A DNA stretch of 64,000 nt from Allocoprococcus sp004560705 (GCF_052065755.1 NZ_JBQHTK010000002.1:1-64000), one strand, 5' to 3'; shown: positions 7,261-16,379, counted from the stretch's first letter. The notes: a model not told the origin generated them from the letters alone. Numbers and translations are program-made.

Positions 7261-9033
7261 ATGAGACGAGTAGTGAGATTGATTGAGAATGGACTTACTA
7301 GAGTGGCCTATGGATTAGATTCAGTAATGAGCTGCTTTAGCTGTGACTATGACGAAGATCTGATGGAGGAGGAAGAAACAATGGAGGCAATGCAGGAAAA
7401 AGGGATTCCTAATAAGACAATTAAATTCTCGACTAAAGTGCTGGATGATTTCAGAAAAAATGTAGGAAAGTACAGAGCTGAAACAGGTGGTATGCTTGCA
7501 TCAAAGACGGATCCAAACTTAATTGATGAGTGTTACTTTGATGTTCACTCAAGAAATACATCAGGCACCTTTTACTATGACGTCGAGTCTATGTCTGAAG
7601 TGTTTAGGGCATGGAAGGCCAATGGATTTGTAACAAATGGTATTTACCATTCTCATCCGATTGGATGCGTTCGCCCATCCTACCATGATATTTCTACAGC
7701 GCTTCTTCACCTGAGATTCTTCGAATTGGATTACTTCTATCTTCCGATTATCCAGAATGAAAGAAGAGGATTTTACACTATGTACTTCTATGTGGTGCGT
7801 CAGGAAGATGATTGCCTGAATGTTAATTTGGAATATGTACTTAAAGCCAACGAAGACGGCTATGTATATGCTTCATTTAAAAAGTGGAGTCAGAATTATT
7901 CAATCAAACAGTTGGATGCATATCGTGATGGCATTAACTGCCAGGAAGAAAGACATGCAGAAGCGGAAGAAAAGAAGGTAGATAGCCTCAATGCTACTAC
8001 CATTACAAGTCAGGAGGAGAGTGTTATGAGAAAAGCTGTAGAGAGCAATGATTACTTTACTAAGGTGCAGAGCTTATATCCGGATCATGTTCTTGATAAG
8101 GTGATCATCTGCATTGGTACTGGTGGCGCAAGAAGTGCACTTGAGAATTTTGCAAGAAGCGGCTTCAGAAATTATATTCTTATGGATGCTGATATTGTAA
8201 GCCCGTCAAATGTTGCTACACAGGGAGTCTTCATCAGTGAGATGGGTAAAAAGAAGGTTGATGTTATCCGCCAGCGTATTCTGGACATTAATCCTGATGC
8301 GAAAGTTGTATGCGTTGATCGTTTCCTTGATGACAATATGTCTGATGAAGAGTTTAAGTCCTACATGGACATGTTCCCTGGAAGAAAACCTACCGACTAT
8401 CTGATCCTGGGATGTACGGATAACTTCGAAGCGCAGAAAAGAAGCTCTATCCTTGCATTAAAGTATGGTACTCCGTATCTTGCAGCAATGATGTATAAAG
8501 CAGGTGCTGCTGCCGAACTCATCTTCGTGTATCCAGGAGTAACAGAGAGCTGTCCGAGATGCCTTCTTGGCAGTCGATTTGAAAAGTATGAGAATGGATT
8601 TGAAAATGATGTTGACTCATCTGCTTGTACTATTTTTGCAACTGAGAGAATGAATGCACTGAAAGGATATATTGCTCTCATGCTGCTGATGTATCATGAG
8701 GCACCGGGCAATGCATTCAGCGATATGCTCGACAGCGTCAAAGATCGAAACTTTGTACAGATCAGATTAAATCCTAATGTAAGGGATGTGCTGGGTATCG
8801 GTATTTTTGACAGAGTGTTTACAGGGGCTGAACGATATACATTTATGGATGAAACAGTCTGGATCCCGCAGAAACCGGATCATCCATCAAACGGATATGA
8901 AACCTGCAAACTTTGTGGTGGTACAGGTCATCTGGAAGACCTTCATATGAAATGGCCGGATACAAGAAATATCAAGATGGAGGAAGTGACCGCTAATTCG
9001 GTGGCAAGCGATTATGCCGATCAGACTGCCTAA
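7261..9033 (+). CDS. JAMM metallopeptidase - E1/ThiF fusion
   Basis: RBS GGAGG directly precedes the ATG at 7261; 590 residues. Residues about 50-200 form a JAB/JAMM isopeptidase: Glu74 in AETGGML and the full motif HSHPIGCVRPSYHD (His130, His132, Ser140, Asp143). Residues about 260-540 form an E1/ThiF adenylating domain with the nucleotide loop IGTGGARSAL (285-294), LMDADIVSPSN and LGCTDNFEAQ. A CxxC pair at 431/434 and another at 549/552 match the zinc tetrad of E1/MoeB enzymes. Cys456 is a candidate thioester Cys. The fusion suggests one protein both frees and activates a Gly-Gly-ended modifier. Such JAB-E1 fusions are known in bacterial ubiquitin-like systems. Confidence 0.9.
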   Translation: MRRVVRLIENGLTRVAYGLDSVMSCFSCDYDEDLMEEEETMEAMQEKGIPNKTIKFSTKVLDDFRKNVGKYRAETGGMLASKTDPNLIDECYFDVHSRNTSGTFYYDVESMSEVFRAWKANGFVTNGIYHSHPIGCVRPSYHDISTALLHLRFFELDYFYLPIIQNERRGFYTMYFYVVRQEDDCLNVNLEYVLKANEDGYVYASFKKWSQNYSIKQLDAYRDGINCQEERHAEAEEKKVDSLNATTITSQEESVMRKAVESNDYFTKVQSLYPDHVLDKVIICIGTGGARSALENFARSGFRNYILMDADIVSPSNVATQGVFISEMGKKKVDVIRQRILDINPDAKVVCVDRFLDDNMSDEEFKSYMDMFPGRKPTDYLILGCTDNFEAQKRSSILALKYGTPYLAAMMYKAGAAAELIFVYPGVTESCPRCLLGSRFEKYENGFENDVDSSACTIFATERMNALKGYIALMLLMYHEAPGNAFSDMLDSVKDRNFVQIRLNPNVRDVLGIGIFDRVFTGAERYTFMDETVWIPQKPDHPSNGYETCKLCGGTGHLEDLHMKWPDTRNIKMEEVTANSVASDYADQTA

Positions 9034-9145
9034 GGTATACATAGTGGGTGGTGGAGGCTTTTAGGGGCTCTCCCCTCCAGCAAATCGTCAAAGGGGTTCA
9101 AGTATCATTATAGATGAAATCATAATATGTTAGGAGGAACGAAAT

Positions 9146-9445
9146 ATGAAGGAATTTGTATATGGAAGTGATCATCAGTACGAATTACTGAAAGAATCCC
9201 TTGAAGATCATCTTTGCCATGTGTATTCGCACTGTTATCTGCCAGGAGCTTGCAGCAAGAATATCGCCAGAATCGGTTTTGAAAAGGAGGAGAATACATA
9301 TGCCCTCTTTATCGATAAAGGCATTTCTTGCAGCAACAATCAGGCACCAGCTCTTTTTAAAGACTGGCTTGCGATTGGAACAGTAAGATTTCTGGATTTC
9401 ACAGATATGAAAGAGTTTTTAAGAAGCTTGAAGTGCTTGTATTAA
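9146..9445 (+). CDS. Stand-alone paralogue of the AAA+ N-domain
   Basis: The 99-residue product aligns along its whole length with residues 1-97 of the AAA+ protein at 5898. Shared landmarks include the starts MKEFVYGSDHQYELL / MREFAFGTDQQFEEL, the CHVY..C.LP segment, ARIGFE, IDKGI and a final FLR.L. A free copy of the adaptor domain could compete for or bridge partners of the unfoldase. RBS TAGGAGG lies before the ATG. A short C-rich hairpin (AGGGGCTCTCCCCT, 9063-9076) lies in the gap upstream. Confidence 0.75.
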   Translation: MKEFVYGSDHQYELLKESLEDHLCHVYSHCYLPGACSKNIARIGFEKEENTYALFIDKGISCSNNQAPALFKDWLAIGTVRFLDFTDMKEFLRSLKCLY

Positions 9446-9458
9446 GGAGGTGTTATAA

Positions 9459-9911
9459 GTGACAGGATGGATTGTAGTAGGAGTAGTGATGGTAGTTGCT
9501 GGCATACTTATATATTGCAGTCGAACAAAGGAGACCCCAGCAAGACCTGCCGAGACAACACAAAGAACGACACCCCAGCAGACAAGAGTGGTGCCGCTTT
9601 CTCAAAAAAATGAAACTGGTCCAATGGTCTACTATGCAAATGATAGGCATTGTGGCAAGGATAGAGAGTATCGTTTCAATTATAAAAAAGTTAACGGATC
9701 CTGGAGAGCTTATATACTTCGAATGCCTAGCCTTGGCAATCGTGATGCAAGAAGTATTCCGACACATAGACTGTGGGATGACAGTAACAACGCGTACATT
9801 TGCTGGGATAAGACGGTCAACTCGTTAAAAGACATGCAAAATATTTCCAGAGTGTGGGCGGATTGTATTCAGGAATATATAGCAACTGGTAAAAGGTTTG
9901 GACCTGAGTAA
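9459..9911 (+). CDS. Membrane-anchored E2-like protein, copy 1
   Basis: A GTG start at 9459 follows AAGGAGGTG. Residues 2-20 are a membrane anchor and 21-50 a Pro/Thr-rich linker. The C-terminal domain (55-148) has two strand-like stretches (EYRFNYKKVNG, SWRAYILRMPSLG), then THRLWDD, then YICWD with Cys115, then a helix ending ISRVWADCIQEYI. The order strand, strand, His-containing turn, ICxD, helix resembles the UBC (E2) core of prokaryotic E2-like families, with Cys115 as candidate active site. The call rests on pattern and on the neighbouring E1/JAMM gene, and needs a profile search. Confidence 0.5.
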   Translation: MTGWIVVGVVMVVAGILIYCSRTKETPARPAETTQRTTPQQTRVVPLSQKNETGPMVYYANDRHCGKDREYRFNYKKVNGSWRAYILRMPSLGNRDARSIPTHRLWDDSNNAYICWDKTVNSLKDMQNISRVWADCIQEYIATGKRFGPE

Positions 9912-9937
9912 TAGCAAGATGATTTGGAGGTGTTGAT

Positions 9938-10393
9938 ATGAATATGGATGAATGGATGGTTATAGTAGTTGCGATCATTGCAATTACTGCCTGTGTTAAA
10001 ACCGGTATATTGATTTCACGTAATCAGAATAGTACTTCGGCACCTTCAAACTCAGGAAACCAGGCAATTACATTAGTTGGAAATTCGGCCAAATCCGCAA
10101 CAGAAACAGGCCCGATGGTTTATTATGCAAACGATAATCATGGGCGCAGAGATAAAGAATATCGGTTTAATTACAAGAAAGTTAATGGATCCTGGAGAGC
10201 TTATATTCTTCGTATGCCGAGTCTAGGAAGCCGATCAACAGATGGGCATGCGACTCATAGACTCTGGGACGGATCCAAGCCGTACGTGTGTTGGGACAGT
10301 CCTGTAAATTCTCTGAGTGATATGCAGACCATCTCTCGTGTATGGGCAGACAACATTCAAGAGTATATTGCTACAGGCAAAAGATTTGGTTAA
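9938..10393 (+). CDS. Membrane-anchored E2-like protein, copy 2
   Basis: This 151-residue paralogue of the preceding gene has an N-terminal membrane helix (residues 5-26), a Ser/Asn linker and the same C-terminal domain: ETGPMVYYAND, EYRFNYKKVNGSWRAYILRM, HRLWDGSKPYVCWD with Cys118, and ISRVWADNIQEYIATGKRFG. Cys118 is conserved with Cys115 of copy 1, while the second Cys of copy 1 (Cys135) is Asn here, pointing to the YxCWD cysteine as the important one. Linker and anchor have diverged much more than the domain. RBS TTGGAGGTG lies before the ATG. Confidence 0.5.
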   Translation: MNMDEWMVIVVAIIAITACVKTGILISRNQNSTSAPSNSGNQAITLVGNSAKSATETGPMVYYANDNHGRRDKEYRFNYKKVNGSWRAYILRMPSLGSRSTDGHATHRLWDGSKPYVCWDSPVNSLSDMQTISRVWADNIQEYIATGKRFG

Positions 10394-10436
10394 TAAAAAG
10401 AAGTTTGCAGAGTTGAGTGCTTCATAATATAGCAGG

Positions 10437-10468
10437 CGGGAGAGGGGTGTTTATTCTCTCCCCCTTTC
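10437..10468 (+). terminator. Hairpin with C/T tail, probable terminator
   Basis: GGGAGAG pairs with CTCTCCC across a GGGTGTTTATT loop and is followed by CCTTTCTGT. It lies in the 130-base gap after the second E2-like gene. The tail is pyrimidine-rich but not a clean T-run, so attenuation is as likely as full termination. Confidence 0.5.
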
Positions 10469-10526
10469 TGTCTATGGATAATTCGATGTTAAGCTGTATA
10501 TATCAAAAAGAAAGAGGTATACAGCT

Positions 10527-11087
10527 ATGAAGAATATCTGGAATGAAGCTGCAATCCGAAAAGAGTTTGCAAGATTGGATGCAAAGACTGGTTTAAAGGA
10601 AGCAACCCTGCCAATTAGTTTCAGCAATGCTAAATGCACACTGGGATCCTATAGCTCTGCCGGTGGAGGAGCATTTCGTTTCTCCAGACACTACTTTGAT
10701 GATCCATTGTGGCCGATAGAAGAGGCCCTGGATACCATCCGCCATGAGTATGCACACTACATGGATCATATGGTATATGGCAATGTGGGACACGGGGCTA
10801 CTTGGAAGAAATGCTGTATTGAAGTTGGTTCTCTGCCGATTCGATGTTACAGCAGAGAGAGCGCGAATTATTATCAGGATATGTATGAAGCTGAGCGAAA
10901 GCAAGCAGCGATTCTTGATCATTACAGAACCGGCTCTTTCATTATGCATCCTCGATTTGGCAGAGGACGGATAGTGGAGATTGTCGGTGCTGATATTAAT
11001 CGTTATGCATTGGTCAACTTCAAAGATATGGAAACCAAGAAGCTTTCACTAACATGGGTAGATAAGAATTGTGGGAGGTGCGCTTAA
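10527..11087 (+). CDS. SprT-like zinc metalloprotease
   Basis: 186 residues. The catalytic motif is IRHEYAHYMDH (His73, Glu74, His77) followed by GHGATWKKCC, as in SprT/Spartan proteases, where the GHG..W element supplies the third ligand region. Family members cleave proteins crosslinked to DNA or other bulky substrates. The C-terminal 50 residues (HPRFGRGRIVEIVG to LTWVDKNC) form a small beta domain that recurs at the end of the NADAR-like protein at 25649. The stop overlaps the next ATG (TAATG). Confidence 0.78.
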   Translation: MKNIWNEAAIRKEFARLDAKTGLKEATLPISFSNAKCTLGSYSSAGGGAFRFSRHYFDDPLWPIEEALDTIRHEYAHYMDHMVYGNVGHGATWKKCCIEVGSLPIRCYSRESANYYQDMYEAERKQAAILDHYRTGSFIMHPRFGRGRIVEIVGADINRYALVNFKDMETKKLSLTWVDKNCGRCA

Positions 11088-11797
11088 TGAAAAGATGTTC
11101 TAATCCAAACTGTGATTCTGCTTTCTTATATGGTGAGGACAAGGAGGTATGTCCATTCTGCCATAGTGAATTAGTACACAATATGGACAATGCAGTAGTT
11201 CATTTACAACCGGCTGATCGCATACCAGGGCTTGAACCTGTGCGAAATCAGGCAGTGCAGTTCATTCATGAGCATCTTGGCACAATGGAATGTCATGGCC
11301 GAATCGTGGAGATTGATCATCAGGAACTGTTTAACTCAAAGCGTTTAAAGCTGATCAATACAATCTTTAGAGGAGAACCATACCAGTTTGCACATCAGAC
11401 AATCGAGTATACGATTAGGGTGGAAAGTCTATCAGATGAGTATCCTCCTGAAGTACGAGATTTCTGCTTATATGGAAGCTATCTTGGAAGAATGCAGGTG
11501 GGTGATGAAGTACAGATCAAAGCCAAGAATTTGAAACACCGTAGAGTTGTGAAGTCTATCTACAATCGAACGACAGATACAACTGTTAAACCTGGATTTC
11601 AGATTCCGGCGATCCTGGTACGGATACCCATAGCTATTCTATCAATAATATTGATTGCTTTAATGTGTAGTATTGTATGGATGGTTGAAAGTGGAGCTGC
11701 GGCTATTTTATTGACAGCTGTTTTGACCGCTCTGATTCCTATCATAATAATGATATGGATTTTCTGGGAAATTGTTAAAGGTATATTTAGGAGGTAA
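11087..11797 (+). CDS. Zinc-ribbon membrane protein
   Basis: Starts at the ATG overlapping the SprT stop codon (ribosome site GGGAGGTG at 11072-11079). The 236-residue product opens with a zinc ribbon (CSNPNC and CPFC), has a central beta-rich domain with GRIVEIDHQEL and GRMQVGDEVQIKAKNL that looks OB-like, and ends with two strongly hydrophobic helices and a basic tail (FRR). It is probably a membrane protein with a cytoplasmic zinc domain. It is not a family I can name. Tight spacing with the HerA-like gene (3 bases) suggests joint function. Confidence 0.6.
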   Translation: MKRCSNPNCDSAFLYGEDKEVCPFCHSELVHNMDNAVVHLQPADRIPGLEPVRNQAVQFIHEHLGTMECHGRIVEIDHQELFNSKRLKLINTIFRGEPYQFAHQTIEYTIRVESLSDEYPPEVRDFCLYGSYLGRMQVGDEVQIKAKNLKHRRVVKSIYNRTTDTTVKPGFQIPAILVRIPIAILSIILIALMCSIVWMVESGAAAILLTAVLTALIPIIIMIWIFWEIVKGIFRR

Positions 11798-11799
11798 TC

Positions 11800-14301
11800 A
11801 TGAATCAGTATAGAGAACAGATTTTACAGGCTCAGAAAACTGCAGCAATAGTAAACCTGCTGAAAAAGAATAATTATCTTACTGCAGTAGGTGCAAACGA
11901 TGTGGTGATTGATCATGATAATACTTTTGTACCAGTAATACACCGTTGGTATCGAATTGAGGGATTCAGGGCTAAGGAAGATGAACAGGAAACAAAGGCA
12001 GCTGTAAGTAGAGCAGCGTATGGATGGCTTCGTGGCGCACATTCAAACTGCTCTGCATTTGTAATGGATCATGTCAGAGACGAAGTCAGAGTATTCTATG
12101 GAACGGGTAGTAATACAGATTTAGGATCCATCTTTTCTTCAATCATTCCGGAGTGCATTGTACATAATGCAACATGGGAAGGTGCTACGTATGCATATAA
12201 TGGTATTCTGTCAGGGACTATTTCAGCAGACAGTTTTGCTGATACTTTTGCTGGCATGAGAGGAGGAGCATGTTACATTGCATGCGTTGTTATTCCAGTC
12301 AATGATGACGAAGTGTGGGAGAAGATTAGAGAGAACGAGGTGTTGATTGGACGCTTAGAACAGTTTAAATCCTTCCAGAGGGTATATGGAAATGCGACAA
12401 GACGAACAGAAGAGATCCCAATTCCAGAGATTGTGCGTGCTATTTCCCTTCTAAAAGACGAAAATACGTTTTTAAGTAACAATGTTGGACGAGGGTTTGC
12501 AAGAAGTTGCGTGCGCTTTGGTGCATCTGACAGGGACACCTATTATCGCTTAGGAGCAGTATTGCGGTCCTGTATGCATTATGATTCGGAAAATCAGGAA
12601 GGATTCGAACCAGTACGGATTCTGGATGTACATGGAAATGTCGGAGGATCCAGAGCCTGTTTGGCGATTCCGAGGGTTAATATTTTAAATCAAGTATATC
12701 ATGGGTACGCAGATCTGGTTTCTTGGCAGACTGTACAGAGCCTTGAAAAGTTCTGCTCAATGCCTATTAATTCTTATACCGGCTTTTATGTTAGAAACAA
12801 TAATGTGACTGAGAATACACTTAAGGTGTTTCCTGAGATTAGACCTATCAGAGAATCAGGTATTACCATTGGATCCTTTGTTAACTCTTCGGTGCCTGCT
12901 GTAATTCCGTTATCTGCATTATATTCTCATATGCTGATTGCTGGGGCAACAAGATCTGGCAAAACTACTACGGTTAAGGAGATTGTTAAAGGCCTTTATA
13001 ATCTGGGAATTCCATCCCTGGTGATTGAGGGGGCTAAGAAGGAATATATTGGATTACTTTCCGAAATTCCTGAACTGCAAGTATTAACACCGGGGACTGA
13101 TGGTCTTCAGCTGTTTATCAATCCACTTCAGGTTGAAACTGGTACTCTTATTGAAAACCATGTGGATGCCGTTGTGAGAGCGATAACTGCTTCCACAGCT
13201 GGTGAACATCCGATTCCCGAAGCACTGGAAGGTTTGCTGAAACAGACATATGAAAAAGCAGGATGGTACTATGGAATGATGGCATATGAGGATGAGAGAA
13301 AGCCGTTTCCGACATTCAAGGACGCCTATAATAATATTCCAGAATATATCAAATCACATGCCCGTTATGGGGCAGAAGTAAAGCAGAATCTTGAAGGTGC
13401 TCTGACTCTGCGAACTGAGAATATGTATACAGGTGCACTCGGTAGAAGTTTTTCTAGACCATTTGGCATTACCGCAAAGGAACTTCTCGAAAATCCAACT
13501 GTTATAGAACTCGCAGATTTCTCTGATACAGGAACAGAGTTTTTGATGAACATTCTGCTCTTTAAGCTGCATTGCTATATTTCCCGTCTCCCGGACAGCA
13601 ATACTCTTAAACGGGTCATTGTTGTTGAAGAGGCACATAACGTGTTTAGAAAAACACTTTCAGAGGACAGTAGCCGTGCAAGAAGTAATGATTATTTTGA
13701 AAAGATGCTGGCAGAAATCAGCGCATCCGGAACTGGAATGATTCTTTGTGATCAAAGACCGGGTATTATGTCGGATGCTGTGATTGCAAATACCAGTGTT
13801 AAAGTGGTACATGCGCTTACGGCGGCAAAGACAGATCTGGACCTGATGGCTTCTTCTCTGGGACTAAGCGGCACACAGGCTGAGAGAATCATGGAATTTG
13901 ATAAGGGTATTTGTTTGATTGGTATCCGTGGAATTCCTGGTGTGCAGCATGTGAAAGTTAAGTCGTTGAATAAAGGAGAAAAACTGAATCCGGCATGTCA
14001 TATCTGCGCTGGAAGATTTCGCTGCAGAAAAGCATCAGTGTTAACAATGATTCAGTCAATGGACGAAGGTCGAGTTCGATATCATATTTCCAAGATTCAG
14101 GCAAATCCATATAATACTGCGGTATTGTCTCGAAATATTGATTGTATGTTACGGGACTTAAATGTTAGCGCTGCAGCTGTTACAAAATGCTGTTTGCTTG
14201 GAGTTCTATTGCAGAAATATGGGACTATATCATATCAAGAGTCAAGAGTAATTCTGAATTCTTATAATCAGTATCTGAAAGGAGGAGCAAATAATGAGTG
14301 A
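11800..14301 (+). CDS. HerA/FtsK-superfamily ATPase
   Basis: 833 residues. After about 370 residues without a known motif, the ATPase core carries Walker A GATRSGKTTT (near residue 385), LVIEGAKKEY, Walker B VIVVEEAH, and the conserved downstream motif GMILCDQRPGIMSDAVIANT. This is the HerA-VirB4 arrangement of hexameric pumps that move DNA or proteins. A Cys cluster (CHICAGRFRC) follows the core. With the VirD4-like gene upstream it could be part of a transfer apparatus, or act as a DNA-translocase effector as in several defence systems. It overlaps the next gene by 8 bases. Confidence 0.85.
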   Translation: MNQYREQILQAQKTAAIVNLLKKNNYLTAVGANDVVIDHDNTFVPVIHRWYRIEGFRAKEDEQETKAAVSRAAYGWLRGAHSNCSAFVMDHVRDEVRVFYGTGSNTDLGSIFSSIIPECIVHNATWEGATYAYNGILSGTISADSFADTFAGMRGGACYIACVVIPVNDDEVWEKIRENEVLIGRLEQFKSFQRVYGNATRRTEEIPIPEIVRAISLLKDENTFLSNNVGRGFARSCVRFGASDRDTYYRLGAVLRSCMHYDSENQEGFEPVRILDVHGNVGGSRACLAIPRVNILNQVYHGYADLVSWQTVQSLEKFCSMPINSYTGFYVRNNNVTENTLKVFPEIRPIRESGITIGSFVNSSVPAVIPLSALYSHMLIAGATRSGKTTTVKEIVKGLYNLGIPSLVIEGAKKEYIGLLSEIPELQVLTPGTDGLQLFINPLQVETGTLIENHVDAVVRAITASTAGEHPIPEALEGLLKQTYEKAGWYYGMMAYEDERKPFPTFKDAYNNIPEYIKSHARYGAEVKQNLEGALTLRTENMYTGALGRSFSRPFGITAKELLENPTVIELADFSDTGTEFLMNILLFKLHCYISRLPDSNTLKRVIVVEEAHNVFRKTLSEDSSRARSNDYFEKMLAEISASGTGMILCDQRPGIMSDAVIANTSVKVVHALTAAKTDLDLMASSLGLSGTQAERIMEFDKGICLIGIRGIPGVQHVKVKSLNKGEKLNPACHICAGRFRCRKASVLTMIQSMDEGRVRYHISKIQANPYNTAVLSRNIDCMLRDLNVSAAAVTKCCLLGVLLQKYGTISYQESRVILNSYNQYLKGGANNE

Positions 14302-15310
14302 GATTAGTGGTGGCGGTTCTAATGAAGGCACTAGTAGCGGCACTGAAATGGATAATTCTGCGGAAGTTGGTTCTTCGGTAGAAACTGGTGGTGCAACTGA
14401 AATGAATGGCACTAATGAGGTAGGCACTTCGAGTGAAACCAATGGAGCTGTCGAAATTGGTTCAGCTAAAGAAACCAGTGGAAATGAGATTGCGATTAAT
14501 CCTGAGCAGACCTCGCATGGTATGAATCAGATACTCGAGACTCCGACAACATTGGAACAGGCCCAGATATCAGTAGAACATTTCCACAACCAGTCGATTG
14601 CTCAGATCCTAGACATGAATGGGAAATACATCAGTGAGGCTGATCGTGGAAGAATTGAAAACGGTGTAAATAGCATTAAAGCGATAGAACATAATCCAAA
14701 CTCCGGACGTTCGGGAGCTTTTAGTACGATGAATGGGAAAAGCAGGATAGAAGTTTCTGCTTTGAGTAAGGACCAGATGGAACGAACTACCAAACATGAG
14801 ACAAATCATTTTGCCAGCAAGAACAGAGAAATAATCGTTCCTATGCCGGATAAAGGTGGCCATATGGTGTACCAGACTGTTGGAATGAGACACACAAGTT
14901 GGTTTCACAATAATACTACTGGTGAGAATTCCGGATTTGAGACTAAGGGTAGAGGTTTGAATGAAGGAATGACCACAATGTATACAAATGAGCAGCTTTC
15001 TGCTCTGAGCAAAGAGAAAGGTGAAGCTGCAGAACGAGAGGGTGTTTATTCTCATGCAACAGAGGTTTGCAAACAACTTCAGGAAACCATGGGAAAAGAC
15101 GCTTTGGGTGATGCATATTATGGTGGTAAAACTATGGCATTACAGGAAAAGATGGACGCAATGGGTGGAAAAGGCACCTTTGAACAATTTCAGAGTAGCA
15201 TGGATAAAACAATTTCCAAAGACTATGCAGAAAGGGTTCAGGGAATGAAAGAGGCCCAGGCAATCCTGGCAAAGCTTGATGAAATGAATAATGGAGGTAA
15301 TGCAGCATGA
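14294..15310 (+). CDS. Metallopeptidase-like protein with Ser/Gly/Thr-rich tail
   Basis: 338 residues. The first 75 are low-complexity (EISGGGSNEGTSSGTEMD and similar), probably a flexible linker or secretion tail. The C-terminal domain has KHETNHF (HExxH, residues about 168-172) and, some 50 residues later, GLNEGMTTMYTNEQ, the Glu-containing second motif of gluzincin-type proteases. The target is unknown. It could be a substrate of the HerA/VirD4 machinery or a toxin; the small gene that overlaps its end (15307) could be its partner. RBS AGGAGG lies before the ATG. Confidence 0.6.
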   Translation: MSEISGGGSNEGTSSGTEMDNSAEVGSSVETGGATEMNGTNEVGTSSETNGAVEIGSAKETSGNEIAINPEQTSHGMNQILETPTTLEQAQISVEHFHNQSIAQILDMNGKYISEADRGRIENGVNSIKAIEHNPNSGRSGAFSTMNGKSRIEVSALSKDQMERTTKHETNHFASKNREIIVPMPDKGGHMVYQTVGMRHTSWFHNNTTGENSGFETKGRGLNEGMTTMYTNEQLSALSKEKGEAAEREGVYSHATEVCKQLQETMGKDALGDAYYGGKTMALQEKMDAMGGKGTFEQFQSSMDKTISKDYAERVQGMKEAQAILAKLDEMNNGGNAA

Positions 15311-15690
15311 TTGAGTATATCTTAAATTATATGGAATCAAAGGGACAAATCATCGCCTCGGCGGCTGAACAGGCAGCAGTTGAAACCGGTATCGGTCTTT
15401 ACTTAGAAGAGAACGGAATTGATTCAGAAGAAAAACGGGAATACTTTCGTAAATATGTAGACCGACATCTGGCATTGATTGCTCCAGCTGATTTAAAAGG
15501 TTATTTTGTCGAGTATCCCATAATCAGTAAGGTGAATCAAATTGCAATAGAACAAGCCTGGGACGGAACTGTGGCACCAGAGCGTGTGACCGAATTATAT
15601 ACTCTGATGGAAAAGCTGAATGCTGCAGGTCTTTATAACAAGTATATTCCTGCAGTAGAGGTTAAATCTATCTTGGGCAAGTATTCATGA
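15307..15690 (+). CDS. Small helical protein, possible partner of the metallopeptidase
   Basis: The ATG overlaps the stop codon of the metallopeptidase-like gene (GCATGA), so the two are translationally coupled. The 127-residue product is acidic and predicted helical, with no membrane segment or known motif. Overlap coupling of a protease with a small acidic partner is common for toxin-immunity or inhibitor pairs; this is inference only. Confidence 0.6.
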   Translation: MIEYILNYMESKGQIIASAAEQAAVETGIGLYLEENGIDSEEKREYFRKYVDRHLALIAPADLKGYFVEYPIISKVNQIAIEQAWDGTVAPERVTELYTLMEKLNAAGLYNKYIPAVEVKSILGKYS

Positions 15691-15720
15691 GTGATGTTAT
15701 GAGGAGGTGGTTTGTGTGTA

Positions 15721-16317
15721 ATGGATGGAAGAATCAAATTAGAGTATCTGGATAGAATTAAAAGCATCGATCAAGCGAACAAAACACAAGCTACACGCTG
15801 TATTCGAGATATTTTTGATCGATACATGTCAATTAACAAGCATCTTCTGGCATCACAGTTTTGGAACAAGATGGAAGCAAAACAACATGTTTCTGACTGC
15901 CAGATACTATTAGAATTAATGGAATATCTGGACAGTAAAAGAAAACAGCAATTGTCTCGGCTGGTGTGTGTGAGCATAGAGTATTGCCTTACGAATCGCT
16001 GCAAAATATATGATTTTGATAATTACCTATTAAAGGTGATCCGGCGATTCATTAACATGGAAAAAGATATGAGTGTGATGTTCTGTATATTCTGCATGCT
16101 GGATTATTGTCACAACGATATTCAAGATACTTACTATCTTAATATCGTAAAGGCTGGCCTATCAGGAGCACTGCTCGAGTATTATATAGATCTGCTTGGT
16201 AAAGTTACGAATCAGAACAAGGAATCTGTTCTTGATGTGATTCGCAATTTAAAGGCCGCTGGTGCACAGCGAGTAGATCTAGAAGAAGCATTAAAATTAG
16301 TATGTATATGTGAGTAA
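15721..16317 (+). CDS. Helical protein of unknown function
   Basis: The ATG at 15721 is taken because GAGGAGG (15701-15707) gives reasonable spacing; a TTG at 15712 is too close. The 198-residue product is all-helical with scattered Cys (VCVSIEYC, VMFCIFCMLDYCH) and resembles helical repeat scaffolds. No family is recognised. It follows the metallopeptidase/partner pair in the same direction. Confidence 0.6.
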   Translation: MDGRIKLEYLDRIKSIDQANKTQATRCIRDIFDRYMSINKHLLASQFWNKMEAKQHVSDCQILLELMEYLDSKRKQQLSRLVCVSIEYCLTNRCKIYDFDNYLLKVIRRFINMEKDMSVMFCIFCMLDYCHNDIQDTYYLNIVKAGLSGALLEYYIDLLGKVTNQNKESVLDVIRNLKAAGAQRVDLEEALKLVCICE

Positions 16318-16351
16318 TGACAGATACAGATTCTGTCAGATATGGAAGTTT

Positions 16352-16379
16352 AGATTCCCCCCTTCATTTGGTCTAAATA
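16352..16379 (+). promoter_or_regulatory. C-run in the loop of a small hairpin
   Basis: TTTAGA and TCTAAA flank a loop that contains CCCCCC, 55 bases before the next small gene. It is one of the recurrent C-runs of the accessory region. Confidence 0.3.
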
